From Parvularia atlantis (Eukaryota; Opisthokonta; Rotosphaerida): a stretch of 19,006 bases of DNA. The stretch is taken from NCBI GenBank assembly GCA_943704415.1, contig CALSCO010000309.1:1-19006 (forward strand), in the 5' to 3' direction. Made by a program: the position numbers and the translations under genes. Positions 8,428 through 16,931 of the stretch are shown one piece after another. The notes under the pieces are model-generated. The model made no database searches and was not told the DNA's origin. It saw only the letters and a list, made by a program, of their open reading frames with translations. Position 1 is the stretch's first letter. Every line of letters starts with the position of its first letter.

Positions 8428-9388
8428 ATGCCCGCGGATGGCGCGAAGGCTTTTGACCTGCTGCAGCGCACGCTCCGGCCGGCGCGGCTCGCACGGCAGC
8501 GGGAGGTGCTCGCGCAGCGCACGGGCGCGGTGTGCGTCGTGCTCGAGAACCTCGGCGACCCGCATAACGCCGCCGGTGCGCGCGCCGCGACGACGCGCGG
8601 GCGATGTGGGTGAGCGGCGGGATGCAGCCTGCTTTCGGACGATGGACGCGCTCGGCGTGCAGACGGCACACGTCGTGACCAAGTACAGCCGGGCCCTGTG
8701 CGCTGTCCTGCCGCCCGTGAGCGCTGCCGCGATGCTGACGCGGCGCAGCTTCACCGCCAAGGACGAGGTCTCGACCGGAGCGCACCGATGGCTAACGCTG
8801 CACTTCCACGAGGACGTGCCGTTGTGCGTGGCGCGGCTGAAGGTCTGCACGCCGGTGCACGCAGTGACGCTACGGGTGCTGAGCCGTGCGTGCCGCCAGC
8901 GGGATGGCTACGTCGTGCTCGCGTCCGATCTCAGCCCGGACACGGAGCCGCGCTCGCTGCCACGACGAGACGACGCCGCGATCGCGCTGCATGTACCGCC
9001 GCCCAAGTACGCGCTCGCGTTTGGCAACGAGGAGGTGTGTGCGCTTGCCCATGTGCGCGGGAGCTGACGGCGAGCCAGCGCGGGCTCAGTCGGGCGCTCG
9101 TGGACGCAGCCGACGCGACGTTCCAGCTGCCGATGCTCGGCTTTAGCCGCAGCTTCAACGTGTCGGTGAGCGTGGCGATCGCGCTGTACCACATGCTCGA
9201 GCACGGCTTCCTCGCGCACCACCGGCTGACGCCCGAGGAGCAGGACTCGCTGCACCTGCGGTGGCTGCTGCGCGACGTGCCACGTGCGTGCGCCCAGCGT
9301 GCCGCTGCCGTGCTGCTCACCACGTCACACGCGCGCAGACGCCAAGGCGGTGCTGCGCAGCGCGGGCGTGCACCTGGACGACTTCTGA
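8428..9388 (+). CDS. trmH: TrmH/SpoU-family RNA 2'-O-methyltransferase, 5 exons, 250 aa
   Basis: Predicted SAM-dependent (SPOUT fold) ribose 2'-O-methyltransferase; by similarity to bacterial TrmH it could methylate G18 of tRNA. It shows the three SpoU motifs in order. Motif 1: VVLENLGDPHNAAACFRTMD with ALGVQTAHVV (about residues 34-67; Asn and Arg conserved). Motif 2: YALAFGNEERGLS, where GNE-x-x-G-[LV]-S is diagnostic (158-169). Motif 3: LPMLGFSRSFNVSVSVAIAL (183-202; S-x-N-V-S knot signature). Between 1 and 2 is TGAHRWLTLHFHED, as in bacterial TrmH. Its 250 residues are a stand-alone catalytic domain, unlike the roughly 1,400-residue yeast Trm3. Introns: 8576-8627, 8843-8899, 9035-9078 and 9284-9338; removing the third creates the GNEERGLS motif exactly, which supports the model. 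Cellular location is not clear; no presequence is visible. The downstream glycosyltransferase starts 51 bp after the stop. Confidence 0.87.
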
Positions 9389-9439
9389 GCAGCGGGTGAG
9401 AGAGACAGCAGCTGTACAGTTTCGATCACGCGCGCGCGG

Positions 9440-10873
9440 ATGGATGCGCGCTCGCGCCCCACACGGCTGCTGATCATCGCCGCCGTGTCGCTCGCGCTGA
9501 CGGCGGCGCTGTTTGCGCTGCTGGCGACGCGGGTCGAAGGCGGGCTCGACCGGCACGCGTCGTGGGTGGGCGCGGCGACGGCGGCCGACGATGCGATCGC
9601 CACGCGGCCCGGGCCGATCACGCCCCGGCCCGCCCCCACCGACCGCGGGGCAAGGAACGGCACGGCCGCGTGGCAGCGGAAGCAGCTGCACCTGCGGCCG
9701 GCGACCGCGCCGCCGTTTGACGCGTCGGGCGGGCAGGTCGTGACGGTGGTGACGATGATCCAGGACAAGGCCACGTTCGTGGTCGAGTGGGTCGTGTTCC
9801 ACCGGCTGCAGGGCGTCGACCACTTCTACATCGTCGACGACCGGAGCGACGACTACGCGGGCCTCGAGCGCGTACTCGCGCCGTACATCGCCGCGGGCGT
9901 GGTCGAGCTCGTGCCGCTGCTGGCGCTCCTGCCCAAGCAGCTGCGCGACCGCGACCCGGCCCTGTTTGCGGCCGTGTACCCGTACGCGAACGAGACGCAC
10001 GCGGCGGCGGTCTTCCAGAGCTTTGGGCGGTGCAAGGACGCGCTCGCGGGCACGACCAAAGACGCGGCGCAGTACCAGAGCAACTACATGTGCCAGGATG
10101 CGGTCGTGCTGCACGCGTACGCGCTCGCACGGCACCGCTGCGCCGCGTGGGTGGGCCACTGGGACGTGGACGAGTTCATCTTCGCCGCCAACGCGTCGGC
10201 GTGGTCGCTCGCGCAGGACCTGGACACGGTCATGCGTGACACGACCGTCGTGGTCATCGCGCCGCTCATGTTTGGGCCCGTCAACCCGGCCGAGCTCAGC
10301 CTGACGCGGCTCGACGGCGTACGACCCAACGTCAGCCAGCCGACGCCGGACGGGCGGATCGACCTGATGATCGAGCATGCCGTGCGCAGCGTGCGCATCT
10401 TGCGCAAGGGGGTCGACTACGTCACGGAGCAGCCGCGCTGGCCGCCGGGGACACCCAACGACATCGACCGGTGCATCGTCAAGCCGGATGCGCTGTACAA
10501 GAGCCTGTGCCGGCCCGAGGCGATCGCCTTCCGCGGTACGGACGACAACATCCACGAGTGCCGGCGCGCGTACGGCGGGCGACGGTACATGCGCGGGTAC
10601 GCGGACGACGCGGCAATCAAGTTCTACCACTTCAAGTACGCCAACCTGGCCGAGGGGCTGGCCAAGGCGGCCAACCGGGTGCGGCTCAACCGCTCGTCGT
10701 GCTACAACATGCTGCACCTGCCGGCCGTGCGCGAGTATCTGACGATGCAGCCGAACAGCATGGCGGCGGCGGCGTACGGTGGCCGCGTGCGGACGTGTGC
10801 CGTGCGCACGCTCGACCCTTTGTACGCGCTCGCGGCCGACGTCGAGTGCTCTGTGGGGCGTGATAGCTTGTAA
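9440..10873 (+). CDS. Family-92 glycosyltransferase (GT92), type II membrane protein, intronless, 477 aa
   Basis: Predicted Golgi or ER glycosyltransferase of family GT92 (DUF23), whose known members transfer galactose or related sugars from UDP-sugars; the acceptor here is unknown. Residues about 9-29 form one N-terminal membrane anchor (LLIIAAVSLALTAALFALL) with a short Arg-containing cytosolic end, then a Pro-rich stem. The catalytic core starts near residue 99 with VVTVVTMIQDKATFVVEWVV, then HRLQGVDHFYIVDD and PYIAAGVVELVPLL, as in GT92. The metal-binding D-x-D is DVDEF at residues 242-246, preceded by WVGHW. Later blocks are LMFGPVNPAEL and IKFYHFKYA. Several N-x-[ST] sequons (for example NET, NAS, NVS, NRS) suit a lumenal domain. 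This is the only complete gene here for which I see no intron. The start ATG at 9440 is first in frame and gives the correct anchor. Confidence 0.88.
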   Translation: MDARSRPTRLLIIAAVSLALTAALFALLATRVEGGLDRHASWVGAATAADDAIATRPGPITPRPAPTDRGARNGTAAWQRKQLHLRPATAPPFDASGGQVVTVVTMIQDKATFVVEWVVFHRLQGVDHFYIVDDRSDDYAGLERVLAPYIAAGVVELVPLLALLPKQLRDRDPALFAAVYPYANETHAAAVFQSFGRCKDALAGTTKDAAQYQSNYMCQDAVVLHAYALARHRCAAWVGHWDVDEFIFAANASAWSLAQDLDTVMRDTTVVVIAPLMFGPVNPAELSLTRLDGVRPNVSQPTPDGRIDLMIEHAVRSVRILRKGVDYVTEQPRWPPGTPNDIDRCIVKPDALYKSLCRPEAIAFRGTDDNIHECRRAYGGRRYMRGYADDAAIKFYHFKYANLAEGLAKAANRVRLNRSSCYNMLHLPAVREYLTMQPNSMAAAAYGGRVRTCAVRTLDPLYALAADVECSVGRDSL

Positions 10874-11037
10874 AAGTGCAGCGCTTGACTCGTGAACGAG
10901 ACAGACGACTGCCATGGCCGCGCGGCCTCGTGGGTGACCCTCGACGCTCACCGCGCCGCTCGCCGCACGCAGAGCGCCGCCCCGACGCCGCCCGACGCAC
11001 ACGCACGCGCACGCACCAGCCCGCCCGCCCGCACGTC
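10874..11037. other. Intergenic region between GT92 and the tail-anchored protein gene
   Basis: This 164-bp stretch separates two co-oriented genes. It includes a CTCAC and a CGCACGCAG (about 10947-10971) after ATGGCCGCGCGG at about 10914, so a spliced 5' leader or a small upstream exon is conceivable. Nothing in it is convincing as coding, and no terminator or TATA motif is evident. Confidence 0.4.
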
Positions 11038-11637
11038 ATGGTCAAGCTGAGCGCGGTCGACGGTGCGCGCTCGCCCGCGCGCGCGTGAGGCGCCCGGTGC
11101 GTGACACGGCGGCCTGCGCAGGCTCGACGGAGGAGGTCCGTGAGGTCACGGGCCCGACGACGGACGAGCTGCGCCAGGAGATGATGCACCAGCTGGAGCA
11201 AGTCGTCGAGGGCATGGTCGAGGAGATGGCCGACGGCGCGGAGGAGGACGACGACGACATGTACGAGGACGAGCCGGACGAGGACGACGTGGAGGGCGGC
11301 GAGGAGGACGACGCCGACGACGCTGACGCCGCCGACGCCGCCAAGGACGACGCCGCCAAGGCCGGTGCCGACGGGGCGGGAGCGGTGCGCCGTGTGGGCG
11401 CGCGGGACGCGGCGGGGCGGTGCGCTTGCTTCGCGTGTGCAGTGCCGTTCGCGGTGCTGACACGCGCCGAGCAGGAAAGCCGCCGCCGGCGGCAAGGGCG
11501 GCTGGAAGGACTTTGTGGCGCAGCAGATCGTGCACCCGTCGATGCAGGTGCCCAACTTGCTGCTGCTCATGAACGTGAGCCTCTTCGCGGCGAGCATCTG
11601 GGTGTCGCAGACGTACGGCTACCTGCTCGCGCTGTGA
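11038..11637 (+). CDS. Small acidic tail-anchored membrane protein, 3 exons, about 161 aa
   Basis: I do not recognise the family. The protein starts MVKLSAVDG in a 25-nt first exon, continues TEEVREVTGPTTDELRQEMM with an amphipathic helix, then an extended Asp/Glu tract (exon 2), an Ala/Gly/Lys linker, and KGGWKDFVAQQIVHPSMQ. It ends in a single hydrophobic segment, NLLLLMNVSLFAASIWV, with only SQTYGYLLAL after it. That is tail-anchor topology: N-terminus in the cytosol, C-terminus in the ER or outer mitochondrial membrane. Introns are 11063-11121 and 11420-11474. The second has an excellent branch motif (TGCTGAC) and restores the frame into the GGKGGWKD exon. The MVKL start and acidic N-terminus recall fungal Tom22, but Tom22's conserved core is not there, so I do not assign it. 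It converges on the transporter gene, 108 bp between stops. Confidence 0.65.
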
Positions 11638-11745
11638 GGGCGTGTACAGCGGCTCTGAGCGCTTCTGCATGGCGGGCGGCGCGGTGCAGGTGGCACTTTT
11701 GAGCATTGTTAGGCGTGCTAGCAAGGGGAGGGATGCACAGGGGTC

Positions 11746-13043
11746 TCACGAGGCGGCTGCATCGGCTTCGCCGGCCTTTCCCGACGTCTTTGTCTGCGCT
11801 TTCGGTGCCGCTTTTGGCTGCGCCTTGGGCGTCGGCTTGCTGGCTGTGGGCGCCGGCTCGGTCTGCGGCTTGGCCGCGGGCTTGGCCTGCGTCCTGCTGG
11901 CGAGCTCGGCCTGCGTGTACATGAGCGTCCCGCCGAAGACCGTCGCGGCGAGGAGGCCCTGCTGCATCGAGAACGGGTTGTCAAAGTAGAAGATCGAGAG
12001 CACGAGCGAGACCGTCTTGCGCGTGGCCAGGATGACTTGCACCGTGAGCGACGTCGTGATCGTCGTGAGCGTGTACACGCCGCGGGCGCAGACGTATCTG
12101 CGGCGCGGCCGATGCGTGAGCCGGGGGGGCGGTCAGCAGTGCGCACCGCCACGTGACGCACTGCGTCGCGACGTTGAGCAGCAGCACGAACCACAGCCGC
12201 GGCACGGGCACGAGCTCGTTCATCGGCGCCGACGCAGAGAACGCGATCGCGCGGCGGACGATGTCCTCGCGCTGGAGCAAAAACAGCGGCAGCGAGAGCG
12301 CGTGCTGCGACGAGGCGCGCGCGAGGCGGTGAGGAGGACGCAGCGGCGGCGCGGCGTGGCGCACGATGCAGAACATGCTCTCGTCCGGCGTGACCTCGTA
12401 TCGCTTGCTCAGCGTCTCCTGCAGCAGGCCGATCACGCCCGAGAGCACGAGCGAGACGAGCTGCAGCGCCATGCCCCACGCGAACGGCCCCGCGTCGGGC
12501 GTCGTCTGGTCGGCGCGGGCGCTCTGCGAGGCTGGGATCGACGCGAGGCCAAACAGCGCGACGCCACTGGCCACGACGAGCACGCTGACGATGTGCGTCC
12601 AGCGGTAACTGCGCGCGCCCGAGGGGGGACCGTGCGCCTGTCAGCGCCTGTCGTGCGTGTGCAGGGAGCACAGACCGCTTGTCGAGCACGAAGCGCCCGA
12701 GGACCATGTTGATGGGGAGGATGGCCGAGCGGAAGACGATCTGGGCCGGGACGGAGACGCTGTACGAGAGCGAGAGGTTGTTGGAGACGGACGCGGCGTA
12801 GAACAGCGCGACGACGCCGGCCCAGGCCGTGAACGGGGCCGAGGTCGGGCGGAGGCGCAGGGGCCACTGCCAGCGCTCGACGCGGCGCACGAGGCCGACG
12901 GCGGCGATGAACGCAAACTGGGCGAAGGTGACGAGGTTGCTGCAGCCGGGGGCCTCGCGCACGAGCACCTCGAGCAGGAGCGTGTTGACCGTGCACCCGA
13001 TAAACACGCCCGCGAGCGCGCCGATCCAGACCGTGCTCAGCAT
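11746..13043 (-). CDS. YEA4: YEA4/SLC35B4-like nucleotide-sugar transporter, 4 exons, about 368 aa
   Basis: Predicted UAA-family antiporter of the ER or Golgi membrane. Yeast Yea4 carries UDP-GlcNAc and supports chitin synthesis; animal SLC35B4 carries UDP-xylose and UDP-GlcNAc. About nine or ten hydrophobic helices are visible, from LSTVWIGALAGVFIGC at the N-terminus. Family blocks are NLVTFAQFAFIAAVGL, FYAASVSNNLSLSYSVSVP with AQIVFRS, INMVLGRFVLDKR, ALQLVSLVLSGVIGLLQE and TVSLVLSIFYFDNPFS. Introns 12609-12675, 12305-12364 and 12098-12161 give consistent phases. Splicing the first joins LDKR to YRWTHIVSV, as expected between two helices. The C-terminus (about the last 45 residues) is an unusual Lys/Ala/Pro/Thr tail, resembling a histone H1 tail in composition. 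The closest alternatives, HUT1-like or PAPS transporters, fit less well. The start is 28 bp from the divergent STK19-like gene. Confidence 0.83.
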
Positions 13044-13071
13044 TCGGGTTGCACGTGGCGCGCGCGCGCGG
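13044..13071. promoter_or_regulatory. 28-bp gap between divergent start codons
   Basis: The transporter start (13043, minus) and the STK19-like start (13072, plus) are separated by only 28 bp, most of it a CG dinucleotide run (CGCGCGCGCG at about 13061-13070). Both starts are the only in-frame Met codons that keep the first domain intact. The two promoters therefore overlap coding sequence unless non-coding 5' exons exist. Confidence 0.35.
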
Positions 13072-14195
13072 ATGCGGCGTGCGCTCGAAGTGTCACCGAT
13101 CTTCGGCCGGCGCACGCGCGCACGAGTCGAGGCCCCGGCCGCCGCCGCCAACGACGACGACGACGACGACGACGACGACCTCGCGTTTGGCGACATCGAC
13201 GTGGCCAGCCTGCCCGACGACACCCTCGCGGCGCTGCTGCTGCTGCGCCGCCAATTCCCCTCGCTCGCCCTCCCGCGCTTCCCGCCCGTCGTGCTCCTGC
13301 ACCAGCTGTACACGGTCGTGGCGAGCCGCACGGACGTGGACCGGGCGATCGTGCGTCGTGGTGCTGGGCGTACGCGCACGGGCTCACACGCGCGAGGGCA
13401 GGAGCAAGCGCGCCAGGCGAAGACCGTCACGAAGTTTGTCCTGCCCGTCACAGCGCGCGCGTCGCAGTACCTGCTGCTGCTCTGGCGCGACTTTGAGGTG
13501 CTCGTGGGGCGCGCGAGCCGGCAGCTTGCGCAGGCGGCGACGCCGCCGCCCGGCGTGCGATCGGACGTGTTTGGTACGCGCCGCTGATGAGCCTTGTGTG
13601 CCGCGATGACGAGGCGCCGCAGACCGCTTCGTGCGGCTAATGCGCGGCGTCGAGACGGACGTGGCGATCGGGCGCGCCAAGCTGGCCGAGGAGATGGGCG
13701 CGACCGAGGAGGAGATCGCGTTGCGTAGCACCTCGTGCGTGCAGGCCGCGTGTGCTGACCAGGCGACCGCCGTGCAGCTTCCTCGTGCGCTCCGGGTTTA
13801 TGACCCTGCGCGACGGCAGCAGCCTCTGGTTCTCGGGTGCGTGCCTGTTCCGTGCGTCTGCCGCGCTGAGAGACAGCGCGCAGTGCCGCAGCTCGGCAGC
13901 TACGTCGTGCAGCTGACAAATGGGCGGAGCGACGTGCTCGCGATCCTGCGGCGGCGCAAGTTCCACGAGATCGCCGAGCGCGTGCTCGTGCGCAAGCGGC
14001 TGCGGCGCTCACAGCTCGGTTGGGAGTACCACCTGTCGGACCTCGCGGGCACGCAGGACATTGAGCTGTGCGCCCACGCACCCGCATGCTTGTGCGTAGG
14101 CTGACGCGCGCCACAGCAAGCACACGAGCGAGGGCAACCTCGTGCGGCTCGCCGGCGCCGCGCTGCACGAGGCGCGCGAGCCGCGCCCGAGGTGA
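13072..14195 (+). CDS. STK19: STK19-like winged-helix protein, 6 exons, about 294 aa
   Basis: Fungal member of the STK19 family. Despite its name, human STK19 is described in recent work as a DNA-binding winged-helix protein acting in transcription-coupled nucleotide excision repair, not a kinase. After an acidic run of nine or so Asp codons (13151-13180) come the family blocks: DDTLAALLLLRRQFPSL, PPVVLLHQLYTVVASRT and DVDRAI. Next are the middle blocks RFVRLMRGVETDV and AKLAEEMGATEEEI, then FLVRSGFMTLRDGSSLWFS, VPQLGSYVVQLTNGRSDVLA, ILRRRKFHEIAERVLV, LGWEYHLSDLAGT and EGNLVRLAG. The order matches STK19 to the last 15 or so residues. No kinase motifs are seen. Introns: 13351-13401, 13574-13622, 13735-13777, 13837-13883 and 14068-14116; the 43-nt one is the shortest in the window, and all phases agree. 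The stop is 83 bp from the convergent TLDc gene. Confidence 0.85.
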
Positions 14196-14278
14196 CGCAG
14201 CACATGCTCCCTCTTCGCGAGTGTATTTTTGAAAAATTTTTTTCTGGCCTGACAAGAACATGGGCAGCACGACGGCGC
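14196..14278. other. Convergent 3' spacer with AT-rich patch
   Basis: An 83-bp spacer between the stops of the STK19-like and TLDc genes. It contains GTATTTTTGAAAAATTTTTT at about 14222-14241, the most AT-rich patch of the window and nearly self-complementary (TTTTTGAAAAA). It is probably the shared cleavage/polyadenylation region for both genes. No gene is seen in it. Confidence 0.5.
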
Positions 14279-16931
14279 TCATCTCTGGAAGCCCCAGATC
14301 TCGAGCCCGAGGCAGATGAAGTCGCTCGTGGACGAGAGCACCTCGTTGTCGTACGTGCTGCAGGGCGAGCTCGAGCCGCGGCAGAGGTCGTGGTCGAGGA
14401 ACAGCCCAAACGTGCCGCTGAACGCGCGCAACGGCGGGCATGAGCGCCTGACGGCGTACAGCGCACGCGCCCGCACCCGCCGCCCATGGCGATGTACTCG
14501 GGCTGGCCGTACTGGAAGAAGTTGTTCTTGTGCGTCCACCGGAACAGCTTGAACTCAGGCTCGAGCTTGAACAGGAAGCTCTCGCCCGAGCCGTAGTAGG
14601 CAAAGTCCGAGTGCCACGGCTCGGTCGCAAACCCGCCAAAGATCTGCACCCGGCGGTCAGGCGCGCGCACGACACGGCGCAGCACGCACGCACGTAGCCG
14701 TCGTTGTCGCGCACGATCATGATCGACGGGCCGTCGTTCTCGGCCATCTGTGTGCCGCGCGATGAACAACCGTGTGCCAGCGGCCTTAGCGCGCACACCT
14801 TGGCGAAGAGCGTCGTTAGCGTGATGCCGTGCACAAAGGTCGAGTAGACCAGCTGCCAGTCGGCCACCTTGAGCCGCCCGGGCAGGAGCGCGGCCAGCTT
14901 GATCACTTGCGGCATCGTCAGCAGCTCCGTGTTGCGGTTGAGCGACGGGCCGATGCGCGCGCTCTCGACCGACTTGACGCTGCGTGCGTCGGCAGACTCG
15001 GTCGTGCCGTGCTCGGGCATCACGTCCTCCAGCCCGAGCTGCGTGCGGCGCTCGCGCCGTCAGCGCGCGCACGCACACCGCGCCTCCCTCGCGCCACGCA
15101 CGGCCTCCCAGTCATCCTCGTCCATGTCCGCCCTCGCGTCAGAGTCCAACGCCCGCTGCGCTTCGTCCGTGGCGACTGCGGCGCTGCGTCAGGCAGGCAT
15201 CCGGCCCGGTGCACTCGCGCACCCGACAGCGACGTTCTCCGGCGCTTGCTGTCAACGCCGGTCTCGCCCATCGTGCTCCCGGCCGCCTGTGTGTGCGCGC
15301 TCAACGCATGCGCACGAGGGCGTCGGCCACGGACGCACCGACGAGAGCGTGCTTATAAGCGACGGGCCGAGTCGCATGAGGAACGACGACCTGCGCGGGC
15401 GCCCCTCGCCGTCCACGTCGGCTGCGCTGCTGGACGCCGTCATCTCGGAGGCGCTGTCGCCGCCGTGCATCGCCAGCGGGTCCGACGTCGGCGACCGCCC
15501 CGCGGCCGACTGCGCCACGGCGCCGGATGCGAAGCTCTGCAGGTACGCAAACAGGTTCTGCTGCGGCGGAAGGGGCGGCTTTGCCACGCTGATCGCCTCC
15601 GAAGGGGCGGCGCCTGCACGCGCGCGCGCTTGTGAGCGTCTATTTCGCGTGACAGCACCCCGACGGCCGCACCGGCCTGCCCGGGCATGCTGTCCTCGCT
15701 GTCGTTGCCCATGAAGATCTCCGACACCATCGAGTCAAAGCCGCCGTGGATCATCAGCGCCTCGAAGAGCTTTTCGTAGCTGTGCGCGCATGCGCGCGTG
15801 AGACCCGCGCACTCACCCCGCCGGCGCGTCGCGCACCTGGCCGCGCGCACGGCAAAGTCGTAGTACTGGAACGCGAACTTTTGCCCCTCCTTGGCGGCCT
15901 TGGCGCCGTTTTGCCCGTCCGGCACGATCGCCTGCCGCGCGGTCAGCGGCGCGCACGCGTGGAGGGACAGCGGCGCGAGACGCACGCGGAGTCGGAAGTA
16001 CTTGTACACCATCTCGGACATGACGTCGCCGGCGCCCTCCGCGTCCTTCTCTAGGCCAAACTCCTGCGCACGTGTGAGCGGGCCGCGCCAGCCGGGGGCA
16101 CACGCGTGCGCGCACCTCGCGGAGGTGGTGCAGTAGCACGCACTCCTTCAGGCGCTTGACGGGCACGGACAGGTTGACCCGCCGCGACTGAAACATGAAC
16201 CGCTGCGCCGTCACGACCATGCGCCCCTCCATCTGCGCGCCTGGTGAGCACGCGGGCAGTGCAAATGCGGGGCCGCGCGCGCACCAGGCCGTCCGTGGGC
16301 GAACGGTACCACGCGTTCTCGTTGAACAGGATGATCGACGAGCCGCCGGCGGGCGCGAGCTCCGGCGAGCCGGGTGCGCGTGCCGCGGTTTGCCCCTTGG
16401 CCAGCACGGGCTGGTCGTGTGTGTCCATCGTCGTCACGGCGTCGCCGACCGCCGTATGCGCGGACGACGTCGTGGTCGCTGTGGCGGCGGTGGCAGCGGG
16501 CAGGGCCGGTGATGCCCCGGCCGCCTCGCTGTCGGCGCGAACGTACAGTTGCTGCGGCGCGCCGGCTCAGCGCTGCACTAGCGGCGGCCCGTGTCGCACC
16601 TGCCCCGCGAAGATCATGTTGTTGTGGATGCGGTTGAGCGACACCAGCTGGCCCTGCGGCATGCCAAACTTGAGCGCTATCCCGGGCACGGTGTCCTTGG
16701 CCTGGACGATGTACACCTGCGGGCGCGGTGTGAGGCGTGTGCGGGGGGCGTGAAGGACGGCTGGCGCACCTTCGTGTTGGGCGGCTGCGGCCCCGACGTC
16801 CCGCGGCCTCGCGACGGCCCCGCGGCCGCCTGTGCGGTCGACGACGTGGCCACGGCGGCCGCGCGCGACACCGGCGGCGACAGCAGGGGCATCGCGCTGA
16901 AGTCAATCGACGCCGTCGGGCGCTCGAGCAT
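14279..16931 (-). CDS. OXR1: LysM-GRAM-TLDc protein (OXR1/NCOA7 type), 14 exons, about 651 aa
   Basis: TLDc proteins protect against oxidative damage and several bind or regulate the V-ATPase; the full LysM-GRAM-TLDc layout is that of animal OXR1/NCOA7 long forms. LysM (about residues 55-97): VYIVQAKDTVPGIALKFGMP, then LVSLNRIHNNMIFAGQ and QLYV. GRAM-like region (about 165-290): WYRSPTDGL, EGRMVVTAQRFMFQSRR and VNLSVPVKRLKECVLL. TLDc (about 487-651): LPGRLKVADWQLVYSTFVHG, GPSIMIVRDNDG, FGGFATEPWHSD, YGSGESFLFKL, FFQYGQPEYIAMGGGG and FGLFLDHDL, ending LEIWGFQR. Introns: 16717-16769, 16552-16599, 16233-16284, 16064-16115, 15932-15985, 15780-15836, 15614-15672, 15287-15338, 15176-15222, 15039-15101, 14748-14798, 14644-14693 and 14418-14476. 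All phases agree and every join restores a family block. The ATG at 16931 (MLERPTASIDF) is the first usable Met; the frame stays open upstream without one, so a further 5' exon is possible. Confidence 0.86.

Noticed and set aside
8717-8748. Possible 32-nt intron (GTGAGC...GCTGAC...GCAG) in the TrmH-like gene
   Set aside because: Too short, and removing it breaks the frame into TAKDEVSTGAHRW; reading through keeps the conserved frame.
9317-11002. 561-codon open frame on the minus strand opposite the GT92 gene
   Set aside because: The plus strand encodes clear GT92 motifs including DVDEF; the antisense frame is Arg/Val/His-rich with no recognisable motif, as expected in GC-rich DNA where stop codons are rare.
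11038-11637. Tom22 as identity for the small acidic membrane protein
   Set aside because: Only the MVKL start and acidic N-terminus agree; the conserved Tom22 core before and within the membrane segment is absent and the anchor is too close to the C-terminus.
11718-15023. 1,101-codon open frame on the minus strand
   Set aside because: It runs in turn through pieces of the TLDc gene, the antisense of the STK19-like gene and exon 1 of the transporter. It is a composite of real exons of different genes with introns and antisense read through.
15351-15360. GCTTATAAGC, a TATA-like palindrome
   Set aside because: It lies inside a TLDc-gene exon coding LISTLSS, with no start codon in a fitting position.
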